Positions 45,573 to 52,920 of a stretch of DNA of 64,000 nucleotides are shown here, one piece after another; position 1 is the stretch's first letter; every line of letters starts with the position of its first letter. The position numbers and the translations under genes are program-made. A model generated the notes under the pieces. That model did not search any database. It worked only from the letters and a program-made list of their open reading frames with translations, and was not told the origin of the DNA. The stretch comes from Planctomycetota bacterium (GTDB taxonomy: Bacteria > Planctomycetota > UBA8742 > UBA2392): contig JAHBYA010000019.1 in assembly GCA_019636195.1 (NCBI GenBank), positions 1 to 64,000 on the forward strand. The letters run 5' to 3'.

Positions 45573-45599
45573 AAAAGGCCCCGGACTGGCCTTCGGGGC
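45573..45599 (-). terminator. Terminator of the FHA gene
   Basis: Minus-strand stem GCCCCG/CGGGGC (45594-45599 with 45578-45583), then C and TTTTC. It starts 19 nt past the stop codon at 45619. The stem is short (6 bp). Confidence 0.5.
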
Positions 45600-45618
45600 T
45601 CATTTGTTGCGCACAAGA

Positions 45619-46713
45619 TTACTCGCCGCTATCGCGGCGCAGGTCGGCTGCGCTTTGAGCGGCGGCTTCGGCCACCACCTCGGCGCGTTTGGCCAGCTCG
45701 GCGGCGCTTTGCAGGATGCGCGTCTTTTCTTTGTGCGACAGCAGGTAGCCCTTTTGCAGGTTGGGGTAGATCAAGTCGTTGAACAGCTTACTGCTTTCCG
45801 CCAGGAACCTGCTGTACGTCTCAAGGTATTCGTGCCACGCCAGCTTGCCCGGGCTCAACTTCGCCAGCAGGCCCGCCTTGCTCTTTGCCTGCTGCTCGAT
45901 CGCGATCGGGTCAAGCCGCTTCACAATCGCCTCAAGCACCTGCTGCATGCCCGCCAGCAGGCCCATCTGGTGCTGGGCAATGTCCCGGGTGGCGCGCTCA
46001 AGGTTGTCCTTGACCTCGTGCAGCGGCGGCTGAAGCTTCCAGTCCACGGGGAATTTCTTGAACTGGGCAAGCTCGTGCTTTTCCTTCATCGGGTTGGCTT
46101 CACGCTGAAACGCCATGGTGACGCTGGCGTCAAACTCGCCCTCGAACTGCTTGCGCTGGCTCAGTGCGTTGAACAGGCCCTCCAGCAGCACGTCCAGGCT
46201 CAATCGCAGCATCTCGCCGAACAGCTTGATCTGCTCCGGCGTTGAAAAGTCGCCGTCCCCGACAAAGTGTTTTGAAACCGCCTGCAATGTCTCCAGCGCC
46301 GCCTTCTCGCGCGGGTCGCTTGCGCCGGTTGCGGCGTAGCGCGCGCTGGTGGCATTCTTGCGGATGGCCGCGTCCTTGTCTTCGCCACGCTCGTCCAGCA
46401 GCACGCGCACCACTTCCATCTCGACGGTGCCCATCTTGACCACGTCGGTTTCGTTCAGCGGGTGAGTGCTGCCGGGCGGGATGATCGCATCGTTGAGCAG
46501 CGTGCCGTTGCGGCTGCCCAGGTCAACCAGCAGGTAGCCGCCCTCGCGGCGTTCAAGGCGCACATGCTGGCGCGAAACGCGCACTTCATCGCCGGGCAGC
46601 ACCAGGTCGCATTCCGGCGAACGGCCGACGATGATGGTCTTGCGCGTGAAGGTGTGCTCCGAAACCTCGGTGGTGCTGCCGCGGGGTACTCGGACCACGA
46701 TTCGGATGGGCAT
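45619..46713 (-). CDS. FHA-domain protein with T6SS TagH-like C-terminal domain
   Basis: 364 residues. An N-terminal FHA phosphothreonine-binding domain shows all key residues: VGRSPE (Gly30-Ser32), SRQH (47-50) and DLGSRNGT (Asn69). After a linker, residues ~170-345 follow the conserved C-terminal domain of type VI secretion FHA proteins (TagH/ImpI): LSLDVLLEGLFNALSQRKQF, NPMKEKHELAQFK, HQMGLLAGMQQVLEAIVKRLDP and AWHEYLETYSRFLAE. No T6SS core gene is in the window. It may bind a phosphorylated partner of a system encoded elsewhere. ATG 46713 is chosen since the FHA domain begins there. Confidence 0.85.
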   Translation of the reverse strand: MPIRIVVRVPRGSTTEVSEHTFTRKTIIVGRSPECDLVLPGDEVRVSRQHVRLERREGGYLLVDLGSRNGTLLNDAIIPPGSTHPLNETDVVKMGTVEMEVVRVLLDERGEDKDAAIRKNATSARYAATGASDPREKAALETLQAVSKHFVGDGDFSTPEQIKLFGEMLRLSLDVLLEGLFNALSQRKQFEGEFDASVTMAFQREANPMKEKHELAQFKKFPVDWKLQPPLHEVKDNLERATRDIAQHQMGLLAGMQQVLEAIVKRLDPIAIEQQAKSKAGLLAKLSPGKLAWHEYLETYSRFLAESSKLFNDLIYPNLQKGYLLSHKEKTRILQSAAELAKRAEVVAEAAAQSAADLRRDSGE

Positions 46714-46894
46714 CAGGCAATCCCAAGGGGCGCAAGCGCAGCAATCATAGTGCGATGCAACGCCCAACCGTCAAGCACGCGGGCCCTGCGGCGCAAATAC
46801 CTGCAGGCAAAAGACTTCGCACAGCCGCCCCGCGACGCGCCGAGCCTTGTCGCCGGGCTTGCTATCGTTCTTTTTGTACGATAAAGGAATGGCC

Positions 46895-47056
46895 ATGGCT
46901 CGCACCCAACCTGAACGCCCGCCCCTGACTCGACGGCAGCCAATGCCCGGCGATGTGCGGTGTGACTGCGGAGCCCTTCTGTTCAAGGCATTTGGGCCTG
47001 CGGTGATTGAGCTAAAGTGCCGGCGCTGCGGACGGGTTTGGCGGTTTGAGCCTTGA
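46895..47056 (+). CDS. Com-type zinc-finger protein
   Basis: 53 residues. The core VRCDCGALLFKA then IELKCRRCGRVWRF matches the Com family (zinc finger of phage Mu, an RNA-binding activator of mom translation), with metal cysteines 23, 25, 42 and 45. AAGGA abuts a first ATG (46889) and lies 6 nt before the second (46895), favouring the latter. No methylase or other Mu-like gene is nearby, so this is probably a domesticated regulator. The upstream region has the 9-mer TGTACGATA (46875-46883), mirrored upstream of the next gene. Confidence 0.7.
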   Translation: MARTQPERPPLTRRQPMPGDVRCDCGALLFKAFGPAVIELKCRRCGRVWRFEP

Positions 47057-47081
47057 CACCATATCGTACATAATGTATTAT
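47053..47081 (+). promoter_or_regulatory. Consensus sigma-70 promoter with embedded operator-like motif
   Basis: TTGACA (47053-47058), a 17-bp spacer and TATTAT (47076-47081): 11 of 12 consensus bases, rare in such GC-rich DNA. The spacer carries TATCGTACA (47062-47070), the reverse complement of TGTACGATA upstream of the Com gene. It drives the 117-residue regulator. The ~55-nt leader contains stem GAAGGT/ACCTTC (47110-47130). Confidence 0.75.
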
Positions 47082-47141
47082 TGCGTCAACATTGAGGCCG
47101 GAACCTCGCGAAGGTCGGAGCCCTACCTTCAACGAGTATCC

Positions 47142-47495
47142 ATGCCCTGCAAGACCTGTCCCCTGCGCGAAAAGTGCGCCAGTCCCTGCGAGTCCCTTGA
47201 ATCACTGTTGCCCCAGCCTGACGACGGCCGCGCGCACGCCCTGCACCGCAGCAACGCCCGTGACTACGCGCGCCAGTTGTACGCCCAGATGGTCGCGGCC
47301 CGCGTTGCCACATCAAACCGTCACCTGTTGCGCGGCCGCCAGCGCCAGGTGTTTGACCTCACCTACAACGAACTCTGCACCGAAGCCGAGGCTGGCCGGC
47401 GCCTGCACATCACGCGCCGCGTTGCCGGCCGCCACCTGCAACGGGCGCGACGAAAGATCTGGCAGAGCCTGCGCAAGCCCGCCGCTGAACGGTAA
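47142..47495 (+). CDS. Sigma region 4-like helix-turn-helix protein with Cys-rich N-terminus
   Basis: 117 residues. The N-terminus has four cysteines (CKTCPLREKCASPC), possibly a metal site. The C-terminal half, RGRQRQVFDLTYNEL then TEAEAGRRLHITRRVAGRHLQRARRKIW, follows the sigma-70 region 4 / LuxR-type helix-turn-helix layout without region 2, so it is a DNA-binding regulator, not a full sigma factor. ATG 47142 is used because promoter and leader precede it; GAG is 6 nt upstream. Phage-like regulators have this form. It may control itself and the Com gene (inference). Confidence 0.65.
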   Translation: MPCKTCPLREKCASPCESLESLLPQPDDGRAHALHRSNARDYARQLYAQMVAARVATSNRHLLRGRQRQVFDLTYNELCTEAEAGRRLHITRRVAGRHLQRARRKIWQSLRKPAAER

Positions 47496-47504
47496 GCTGC
47501 CGCC

Positions 47505-47957
47505 ATGGGAACCGATGTCAGCAGGATGTCCGGCCAGCTCATGATCGTCACAGCCGCAATCATCATCAGCGCGGTCATGTTCAGCGCGGTGGCTGTGGCG
47601 CTGGGCCCGATCGGCGAAATGGATGACGACCTGACGCAGATGTTGCGCTACGGGATGCTGGCGGTCACGGTCGCGATCGGGATGCAGACCGCCGCAATGA
47701 ACATGGTGTTCGCGCGCAAGATCGCAAGCGCGCAAGGCGCTGACGCCAAGCTTGCGGCTGTGCGCACGCGCACGATCGTGCTGATGGCAGGCGGCGAAGC
47801 CGCGGCGCTGATGGCTGCGCTGGTGATCCTGCTGACGGGCCCGAGCGTGCTGGTGGCTCCGGCGTTCGGGCTGTTCGTGCTGGTCGCAGCGATTGTCTTT
47901 CCCACGCCCAGCCGCATCCAGCAGGCATTGAACCCGCCGAAGGACAGGTACTCGTAG
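47505..47957 (+). CDS. Four-helix membrane protein of unknown function
   Basis: 150 residues with four hydrophobic helices (MIVTAAIIISAVMFSAVAVAL, YGMLAVTVAIGMQTAAMNMVF, TIVLMAGGEAAALMAALVILL, LVAPAFGLFVLVAAIVF) and short charged loops. No family recognised; the GEAAALMAALVIL phrase occurs in small hypothetical membrane proteins. It starts 10 nt after the sigma-r4-like gene and may be co-transcribed. Convergent with gmd, 3 bp apart. Confidence 0.65.
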   Translation: MGTDVSRMSGQLMIVTAAIIISAVMFSAVAVALGPIGEMDDDLTQMLRYGMLAVTVAIGMQTAAMNMVFARKIASAQGADAKLAAVRTRTIVLMAGGEAAALMAALVILLTGPSVLVAPAFGLFVLVAAIVFPTPSRIQQALNPPKDRYS

Positions 47958-47960
47958 CTA

Positions 47961-48974
47961 CTAGAAGTGGCGCCCGACGGCTTCGAATTCGCCGCGACCG
48001 TGTTGCTGCGCGTGCAGGTCGGCATCGACCATCAGGTCAACGAGCTGTTCAAAGCGGGTGGCGGCTTTCCAGTCCAAGTCGTGCTCGGCGCGGGCGGCGT
48101 CGCCCTGCAGCACATCCACTTCCGTGGGGCGCAGGTAGCGGGGGTCGATCTCAATGTGCTTCTGCCAATCCAGCCCGGCACGGGCAAAGGCGCGCTGCGC
48201 AAACTCGCGCACGCTGTGCACCTCGCCGGTGGCCAGCACGTAGTCGCGCGGGGTAGCGGCCTGCAGCATACGCCACATGCCCTCGACATACTCGGGGGCA
48301 AAGCCCCAGTCGCGCCTGGCGTCAAGATTGCCCAGGTACAGCTTATCCTGTGCGCCGGCTTTGATGGCGGCCACGGCGCGGGTGATCTTGCGGGTCACGA
48401 AGGTCGCGCCGCGGCGCGGGCTTTCGTGGTTGAACAGGATGCCGCTGACGGCGTACATGCCGTAGGCTTCACGGTAATTGCGCGTCATGTGGTGCGCGTA
48501 GAGTTTCGCTATGGCGTAGGGGCTGCGTGGCAGCATGGGCGTGTCTTCGTTTTGAGGCGCGGGCGAGCTGCCGAACATCTCGCTGCTGCCGGCCTGGTAA
48601 AAGCGCGCTTTGGGGCATACCTCGCGCACACTTTCAAGCAATCGCGTCACGCCCAGCGCGTCAATGTCGCCCGTGCTTTCCGGCGTTTCGAAGCTGACCT
48701 TGACGTGGGCCTGCGCCGCCAGGTTATAGATCTCATCGGGTTTGATCTCGGCCAGCAGCGCGTGCAGCCGCGCGCCGTCGGTCATGTCGCCATACACCAG
48801 ACGCAATCGGTAGTCGGCGTCGTGGGGGTCCTGGTACAGGTGGCTGATGCGCGCCGTATTGAACGTGCTGCTGCGGCGAATCAGGCCGTAAACGGTGTAA
48901 CCCTTCGATAGCAGCAGCTCAGCCAGATAGCTGCCGTCCTGGCCGGTGATGCCTGTAATGAACGCGGTGGGCAT
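47961..48974 (-). CDS. gmd: GDP-mannose 4,6-dehydratase
   Basis: 337 residues, short-chain dehydrogenase fold. Converts GDP-mannose to GDP-4-keto-6-deoxymannose, the precursor of fucose, rhamnose and related surface sugars. Seen: nucleotide motif [31 protein letters not shown], active-site Ser region QAGSSEMFG, catalytic YAIAK, and [23 protein letters not shown], which binds GDP-mannose. Length is normal. No fcl/wcaG follows, so the end product is unknown. It is divergent from the GspE-like gene across 126 bp. Confidence 0.96.
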   Translation of the reverse strand: MPTAFITGITGQDGSYLAELLLSKGYTVYGLIRRSSTFNTARISHLYQDPHDADYRLRLVYGDMTDGARLHALLAEIKPDEIYNLAAQAHVKVSFETPESTGDIDALGVTRLLESVREVCPKARFYQAGSSEMFGSSPAPQNEDTPMLPRSPYAIAKLYAHHMTRNYREAYGMYAVSGILFNHESPRRGATFVTRKITRAVAAIKAGAQDKLYLGNLDARRDWGFAPEYVEGMWRMLQAATPRDYVLATGEVHSVREFAQRAFARAGLDWQKHIEIDPRYLRPTEVDVLQGDAARAEHDLDWKAATRFEQLVDLMVDADLHAQQHGRGEFEAVGRHF

Positions 48975-49100
48975 GGCGGCAACGATAGCTGGCCGGCATC
49001 AAAAGTGGAGTAGGTCCATCCGGGTTGACGGAAGGCACTGGCTGGGCGGGATCAAAAGCGCGCCCTTGCTCGTTTGAAAAGAATTGCACAGGATGCCCCC

Positions 49101-51017
49101 ATGGAAAGCGCGAGCACGCCCGCCAAGAAGGTTGCAGAACTGCCCGGTGAGGGCACAACGATTCGCCGACGCCGCGAACACCACGAAAGGCTCGGCGAGC
49201 TGCTGGTGCGCAAGAACATCCTGCGCCGCGACCAGCTTGAACACGCCCTTGAGATGCAAAAGACCATGGGCGGCTTGATCGGCAATGTGCTGGTCGAGCT
49301 TGGCTTGATTACCGACGACATTCTGGCCGACTCGGTGGCCGAGATGCTGGGCCTTGAGCGCGCGGACCTGAACAAGATCGGCGCTGTTGACCCCGACGCC
49401 GCCCACCTGATCCCGGAGATCGTGGCGCGCCGCCACGGCTTGATCGGTGTGCGCTTCCAGCGCGCCGGCGAAGGCACCGGCCGCGCCGACCGCATTGTGG
49501 TCGCCATGATCGACCCCAGCGACTACATGGCGCTGGACTCGGTGCGCGCGGCGACGTACCTCGAGCCCGTGCCTGCCGTCGCCACACGCGCACAGATTTA
49601 TGACGCGCTGGCCAGCGCCTACCTGGAAAGCCCGCTGTCGCTTGAGCAGGCAGTCGGCGAGCTCAAGGACTTCAAAGTCGAGACCAGCAGTGAGGTCGAG
49701 AAAGACGACTTCGCGCGCCTGAAGTCTGAAGCCGGGCTTGCCCCGGTCGTGCGCTTCGTGAACAGCATGCTGTTTGAAGCCGCGCGCATGAAGGCCAGCG
49801 ACATCCACATTGAACCGCAGGAGCACCACCTGCGCTGCCGTTTCCGCATTGACGGCGAACTGCGCGTCGTCGCGCCGCCGCCCAAGCACCTGCAGGCCGC
49901 GATTGTCAGCCGCATCAAGATCATCAGCAACCTCGACATCGCCGAGCGTCGCCTGCCGCAGGACGGCCGCCTGCGCATCCGCTTTCTGGGCCGCGTGATT
50001 GACGTGCGCGTCAGCACCATGCCCACCGTGCACGGCGAAAAGGTCGTGCTGCGCCTGCTTGATCAAAGCGGGTCGCAGATTGACCTTGACGGGCTGGGCT
50101 TTGAGGCCGACCTGGTCAAGGAGTTCCGGCGCATCATCACCGCGCCGCACGGCATTGTGCTGCTGGTGGGGCCAACCGGCTGCGGCAAGAGCACGACGCT
50201 GTACAGCTTTGTCCGCGAGTTGAATAAGACCAACGTCAACATCGTCACGGTCGAAGACCCCGTGGAATACAGGGTGGAAGGCATCAACCAGACGCACGTC
50301 AAAAGCAGCATCGGCCTGACGTTTGCCAACTGCCTGCGCACGATTCTGCGGCAGGACCCGGACATTGTCATGGTCGGCGAAATCCGCGACCTGGAAACGC
50401 TTGAAGTCGCCGTGCGCGCCAGCCTGACCGGCCACCTGGTGTTCAGCACCCTGCACACGAACACCGCGATCAGCAGTGTCACGCGCATGGTGAACATGGG
50501 CCTGGCCCCGTACCTGATTTCGGCCACTTTGAACGCCGCGATGAGCCAGCGCCTCGTGCGCAAGGTCTGCAAGAAATGCGCCAAGCACACCGTGCTTACG
50601 CCCGGCCCGCGCCAGGCCGTGGAGCGCATGCTGGGCGAAACGATTGATTTTCCGGTCGCGCAGGCGGTGGGTTGCGCGGACTGCGGCTACACGGGCTACG
50701 CCGGGCGCATCGCCGTCACAGAGCTGTTTGAGCCCGACGACGCAATGCGCGAAATGATCAGCGCCAACGCCCAAGAGCACGAGCTGATTGACGTCGCGCG
50801 CAAGAAGGGCATGCGCGAGCTTGTGCACAACGCGGCGCTGAAGCTGCGGCTGGGAATCACCACCGTGGAAGAAGTGCTGACGCTGGGCTTCCAGAAAAGC
50901 GACGACGCGTCGCGGCTGTTCAAACCGCAGGGCGAGGGCAGCCAGGAAGTGGTGTTTGACGAGGACGAACCGCCGCCCCGCGACGCCATCGACCTCGATA
51001 AAGCGCCGGGCACCTAG
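49101..51017 (+). CDS. GspE/PilB-family secretion or pilus assembly ATPase
   Basis: 638 residues. An N-terminal MshEN-type domain (RLGELLVRKNILRRDQLEHAL, IGNVLVELGLI, ~40-150) precedes the ATPase core: ASDIHIEPQ, Walker A GPTGCGKST near 357, Asp box TVEDPVEYRVEGINQ, Walker B RQDPDIVMVGEIRD, His box LVFSTLHTNTA, and a tetracysteine zinc site (CKKCAKH, CADCGY). It powers type II secretion or type IV pilus assembly; no partner gene is adjacent. An acidic C-terminal tail (VVFDEDEPPPRD) is unusual. AGGA 7 nt before the ATG at 49101 supports this start. Confidence 0.93.
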   Translation: MESASTPAKKVAELPGEGTTIRRRREHHERLGELLVRKNILRRDQLEHALEMQKTMGGLIGNVLVELGLITDDILADSVAEMLGLERADLNKIGAVDPDAAHLIPEIVARRHGLIGVRFQRAGEGTGRADRIVVAMIDPSDYMALDSVRAATYLEPVPAVATRAQIYDALASAYLESPLSLEQAVGELKDFKVETSSEVEKDDFARLKSEAGLAPVVRFVNSMLFEAARMKASDIHIEPQEHHLRCRFRIDGELRVVAPPPKHLQAAIVSRIKIISNLDIAERRLPQDGRLRIRFLGRVIDVRVSTMPTVHGEKVVLRLLDQSGSQIDLDGLGFEADLVKEFRRIITAPHGIVLLVGPTGCGKSTTLYSFVRELNKTNVNIVTVEDPVEYRVEGINQTHVKSSIGLTFANCLRTILRQDPDIVMVGEIRDLETLEVAVRASLTGHLVFSTLHTNTAISSVTRMVNMGLAPYLISATLNAAMSQRLVRKVCKKCAKHTVLTPGPRQAVERMLGETIDFPVAQAVGCADCGYTGYAGRIAVTELFEPDDAMREMISANAQEHELIDVARKKGMRELVHNAALKLRLGITTVEEVLTLGFQKSDDASRLFKPQGEGSQEVVFDEDEPPPRDAIDLDKAPGT

Positions 51018-51068
51018 CATCGGGCGCAGGCCGATGTGAACGCCATGCGCGGGACGCGCATGCTACGA
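51018..51068. repeat. 51-bp hairpin repeat, copy 1
   Basis: Starts CATCGGGCGCAGGCCGATG (6-bp stem CATCGG/CCGATG) and ends GGACGCGCATGCTACGA. It matches copy 2 at about 44 of 51 positions without gaps. It follows the GspE-like stop directly, and its end contains the TAG stop of the 93-residue minus-strand gene. Confidence 0.7.
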
Positions 51069-51344
51069 TTTTGCGGACTGGCGTTTTCTTCGGCGCTCGC
51101 CTTCGCCGTTGCTGCCCACGTCAATCAGCGCGCCGATCACGACGGCTGCAATCTGCCACGGGCCGAACTCGGTGTTGTAGGCCCACACCAGCGCCAGCGT
51201 CATCACCGGCATGAAGATCAGGCCCAGCAAAGGCCAGATCCAGGATTCGAATGCGCCGGGACGCACATAGTCGGTGAAAATCCACAGCCCGCCCAGCAGC
51301 AGGCGCGGCGACAGCAACGCAAGAATGACGTACAGGCAACCCAT
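51063..51344 (-). CDS. Small three-helix membrane protein
   Basis: 93 residues. MGCLYVILALLSPRLLLGGLWIF, then WIWPLLGLIFMPVMTLALVWAYN and WQIAAVVIGALIDVGS are three hydrophobic segments; a basic tail (RRRKRQ) follows. The LLSPRLLLGGLW and GLIFMPVMTLALV phrases occur in a widespread unnamed family of ~90-residue membrane proteins. ATG 51344 is preferred over a TTG 12 nt upstream. Its stop codon is inside a 51-bp repeat. Function unknown. Confidence 0.75.
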   Translation of the reverse strand: MGCLYVILALLSPRLLLGGLWIFTDYVRPGAFESWIWPLLGLIFMPVMTLALVWAYNTEFGPWQIAAVVIGALIDVGSNGEGERRRKRQSAKS

Positions 51345-51442
51345 GGTGATCTGCAATGATCAATGAACGCCGGGCAATTGGCAATGCTCAACAGTCAGCC
51401 AAAGGTCATTGCGAATGTGCGTTCAGGAATTGCGGCCCACGG

Positions 51443-51493
51443 CATCGGCCGCAGGCCGATGCGTACGACTTGCGCCGGACGTGCATGCTACGA
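51443..51493. repeat. 51-bp hairpin repeat, copy 2
   Basis: Same layout as the copy at 51018-51068: stem CATCGG/CCGATG, then a variable 8-mer, then GGACGTGCATGCTACGA, which again carries the stop codon (TAG) of a minus-strand gene, here the first Sm-like paralogue. Same orientation. Confidence 0.7.
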
Positions 51494-51766
51494 AGCAAGC
51501 TCGGCCAGTCTTTGGATTGACGCGACATCCCCGGCGGGGATTTCGATATGGTCGATGCGCGGCCAGTGGCCCCACTGGGCGGCGCCGGCGAGATAGTCGG
51601 CGATGCTCTTGCCGTCTTTTCCTTCTTCGTGGGTGTCGGCTTGCAGCAGATAGACGGCGTGCGGCGTCACGGTGTCGCAGCGGCCCACATACACCGGGCC
51701 GGCCTTGGTGCGCACTACGACGGTGATGCCGTGCAGCGCGCCTTTGTCGGAATGAAATGTACCCAT
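51488..51766 (-). CDS. Sm-like small protein, paralogue A (divergent)
   Basis: 92 residues. Aligns end to end with the two following paralogues: LHGITVVVRTKAGPVYVGRCD, then a variable loop, GAAQWGHWPRIDHIEIPAGDV, then a short helix. It is the most diverged copy: the DxxxNLxM strand is replaced by PHAVYLLQAD, and the LDHxHGG segment by THEEGKDGKS. The strand order (bent beta with G-x-x-Y/F-V-G-R, a second strand, then I-x-I-P-x-x-D-V) resembles an Sm/LSm fold; this is pattern inference. Separated from paralogue B by 72 nt. Confidence 0.7.
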   Translation of the reverse strand: MGTFHSDKGALHGITVVVRTKAGPVYVGRCDTVTPHAVYLLQADTHEEGKDGKSIADYLAGAAQWGHWPRIDHIEIPAGDVASIQRLAELAS

Positions 51767-51838
51767 GTGAGTTCTAAGTTCCGTGTTCTGAGTTCAGGGT
51801 ACCGTGCAAAGGGTCTGCCCCCATATACGGCCCGCGCA

Positions 51839-52129
51839 CTACGCGCTAAGCACTTTCCATGGCTCTTTGACCAGCAGGTCCATCCGTGTGATGTCGGCTT
51901 TGGCAATAAAGACCTTCTTGATCACCGGCCAGTGCCCGAAGCTCAAAGCGCTGTCCAGCTTGTCGGCATTTTCGTTCCAGCCGCCGTGCATATGGTCAAG
52001 GTCAACCATGATCAGGTTGCCGTCTTCAAAGCGCGAGCAGCGGCCGACAAATGTCTGCCCGCGCCGCGTCTCTACGGCGACGGTCTTGCCGTGAAACTCT
52101 TTCAGGCGCTTTTGCGGGTCTTCGTTCAT
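51839..52129 (-). CDS. Sm-like small protein, paralogue B
   Basis: 96 residues. FHGKTVAVETRRGQTFVGRC then DGNLIMVDLDHMHGGW matches the Sm1 pattern (hydrophobic strand, G, hydrophobic-x-G, D/G-N-L-x-M/L). FGHWPVIKKVFIAKADITRMDLL fits a following two-strand Sm2-like unit, and a C-terminal KEPWKVL tail is shared with paralogue C. The ATG at 52129 overlaps the stop of paralogue C (ATGA), so the two are translationally coupled. RNA binding and ring assembly would be expected of a true Sm protein but are unproven. Confidence 0.75.
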   Translation of the reverse strand: MNEDPQKRLKEFHGKTVAVETRRGQTFVGRCSRFEDGNLIMVDLDHMHGGWNENADKLDSALSFGHWPVIKKVFIAKADITRMDLLVKEPWKVLSA

Positions 52130-52398
52130 GTCCGCCACGGGGCCTTGTTCAGCAGGTCGATGCGCCGCACGTCTTCACGCGGGATAAAGGCCTTGTCGAT
52201 GGCCACCCACGCACCCCACTGCAGGGCGCCTTCCAGCCGCTCACGGTTCTTCTCAAACCCGCCGTGAAAGTGGTCAAGGCTGCCCAGCATCAGGTTGCCC
52301 TTGTCGTCATAGCCGAGGTAGCGGCCAATGAACGTCTGGTCCTTGGCCGACTCGACGACGACCGTGCAGTCATGAAACGGATCGCTCTTGTCACTCAT
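52126..52398 (-). CDS. Sm-like small protein, paralogue C
   Basis: 90 residues, first of the three in transcription order. FHDCTVVVESAKDQTFIGRY, GNLMLGSLDHFHGGFE and WGAWVAIDKAFIPREDVRRIDLL align with paralogue B. The shared signature of the group is T-V-x-V-E, F-x-G-R, N-L, LDHxHGG, G-x-W-x-x-I, D-x-x-R-x-DLL and K-x-PW. The IPREDVRRIDL strand pair resembles the hydrophobic strands that close Sm barrels. No signal peptide; probably cytoplasmic. Upstream on the same strand, after a strong palindrome, lie bacilliredoxin and mrp. Confidence 0.75.
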   Translation of the reverse strand: MSDKSDPFHDCTVVVESAKDQTFIGRYLGYDDKGNLMLGSLDHFHGGFEKNRERLEGALQWGAWVAIDKAFIPREDVRRIDLLNKAPWRT

Positions 52399-52410
52399 GG
52401 TTGACTCAAG

Positions 52411-52449
52411 GGGGCCAGACCCTGTTTTCGGAAAACAGGGTCTGACCCC
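52411..52449. repeat. Strong palindrome between bacilliredoxin and Sm-like genes
   Basis: CAGACCCTGTTTTC (52416-52429) and GAAAACAGGGTCTG (52431-52444) form a nearly loopless perfect palindrome, with GGGG/CCCC outside (52411-52414 with 52446-52449). The top folds as a TTCG-type loop. It lies 18 nt past the bacilliredoxin stop and may act as its terminator; the sequence style (GGGTCTGACCC) is that of dispersed REP-like palindromes. Confidence 0.7.
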
Positions 52450-52466
52450 TTTCTTCCCTTACTGCG

Positions 52467-52898
52467 CTAGCCCACCTTGGCGCAGTGCTTTTCGTACTCG
52501 CGCTTCAGGTGCTCCGCCACTGCCTCGGGGTGGCCGCCTTCAAACACATGGCGCGGCACGTACGCCACCGGCTTGCCCTGCTTGAACAGGTACACGCTGG
52601 GGCTGCTGGGCGGCGCCTGCGGCACAAGGCTGCGGATGTAGTTCACGCTTTCCGTGTCGTTGCCGGCAAACCCGGTCGCCACCGCGTCAGGCTTCACGTC
52701 GCCTTGCAGGCTCAGCAGGATGCCGGGGCGCGCAGCACCCGCCGCACAGCCGCACACGCTGTTGACGACAAACATGGCGGTCTTGTCTTTGTTGCCTTCG
52801 AACCAGGCTTTGACTTCGTCGGCGGTGCGGACTTCCTGCACCCCGTTGTCGGTCAGCTCGGTGCGCATGGGCTCGATCATCTCTTCGGGATAGGGCAT
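52467..52898 (-). CDS. BrxA/BrxB-family bacilliredoxin
   Basis: 143 residues. The FVVNSVCGCAAGAARPG block, with active-site C-G-C (Cys49, Cys51), is the signature of the YphP/YqiW family, thioredoxin-fold proteins that remove bacillithiol or related thiols from protein cysteines. The C-terminal part VYLFKQGKPVAYVPRHVFEGG fits. A perfect AGGAGA 5 nt before the ATG fixes the start. It lies 22 nt downstream of mrp, so a link between thiol redox and Fe-S cluster handling is plausible. Confidence 0.92.
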   Translation of the reverse strand: MPYPEEMIEPMRTELTDNGVQEVRTADEVKAWFEGNKDKTAMFVVNSVCGCAAGAARPGILLSLQGDVKPDAVATGFAGNDTESVNYIRSLVPQAPPSSPSVYLFKQGKPVAYVPRHVFEGGHPEAVAEHLKREYEKHCAKVG

Positions 52899-52920
52899 TT
52901 GTTTCTCCTGTACAGCGGAC

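Noticed and set aside
46895..47957. Possible Mu-like prophage remnant around the Com-type gene
   Set aside because: No integrase, transposase, capsid, tail or lysis gene is present; only small regulators and a membrane protein.
48999..51020. 673-codon minus-strand frame opposite the GspE-like ATPase
   Set aside because: Its peptide is His/Ala/Val-rich shadow composition, while the plus strand shows every ATPase motif.
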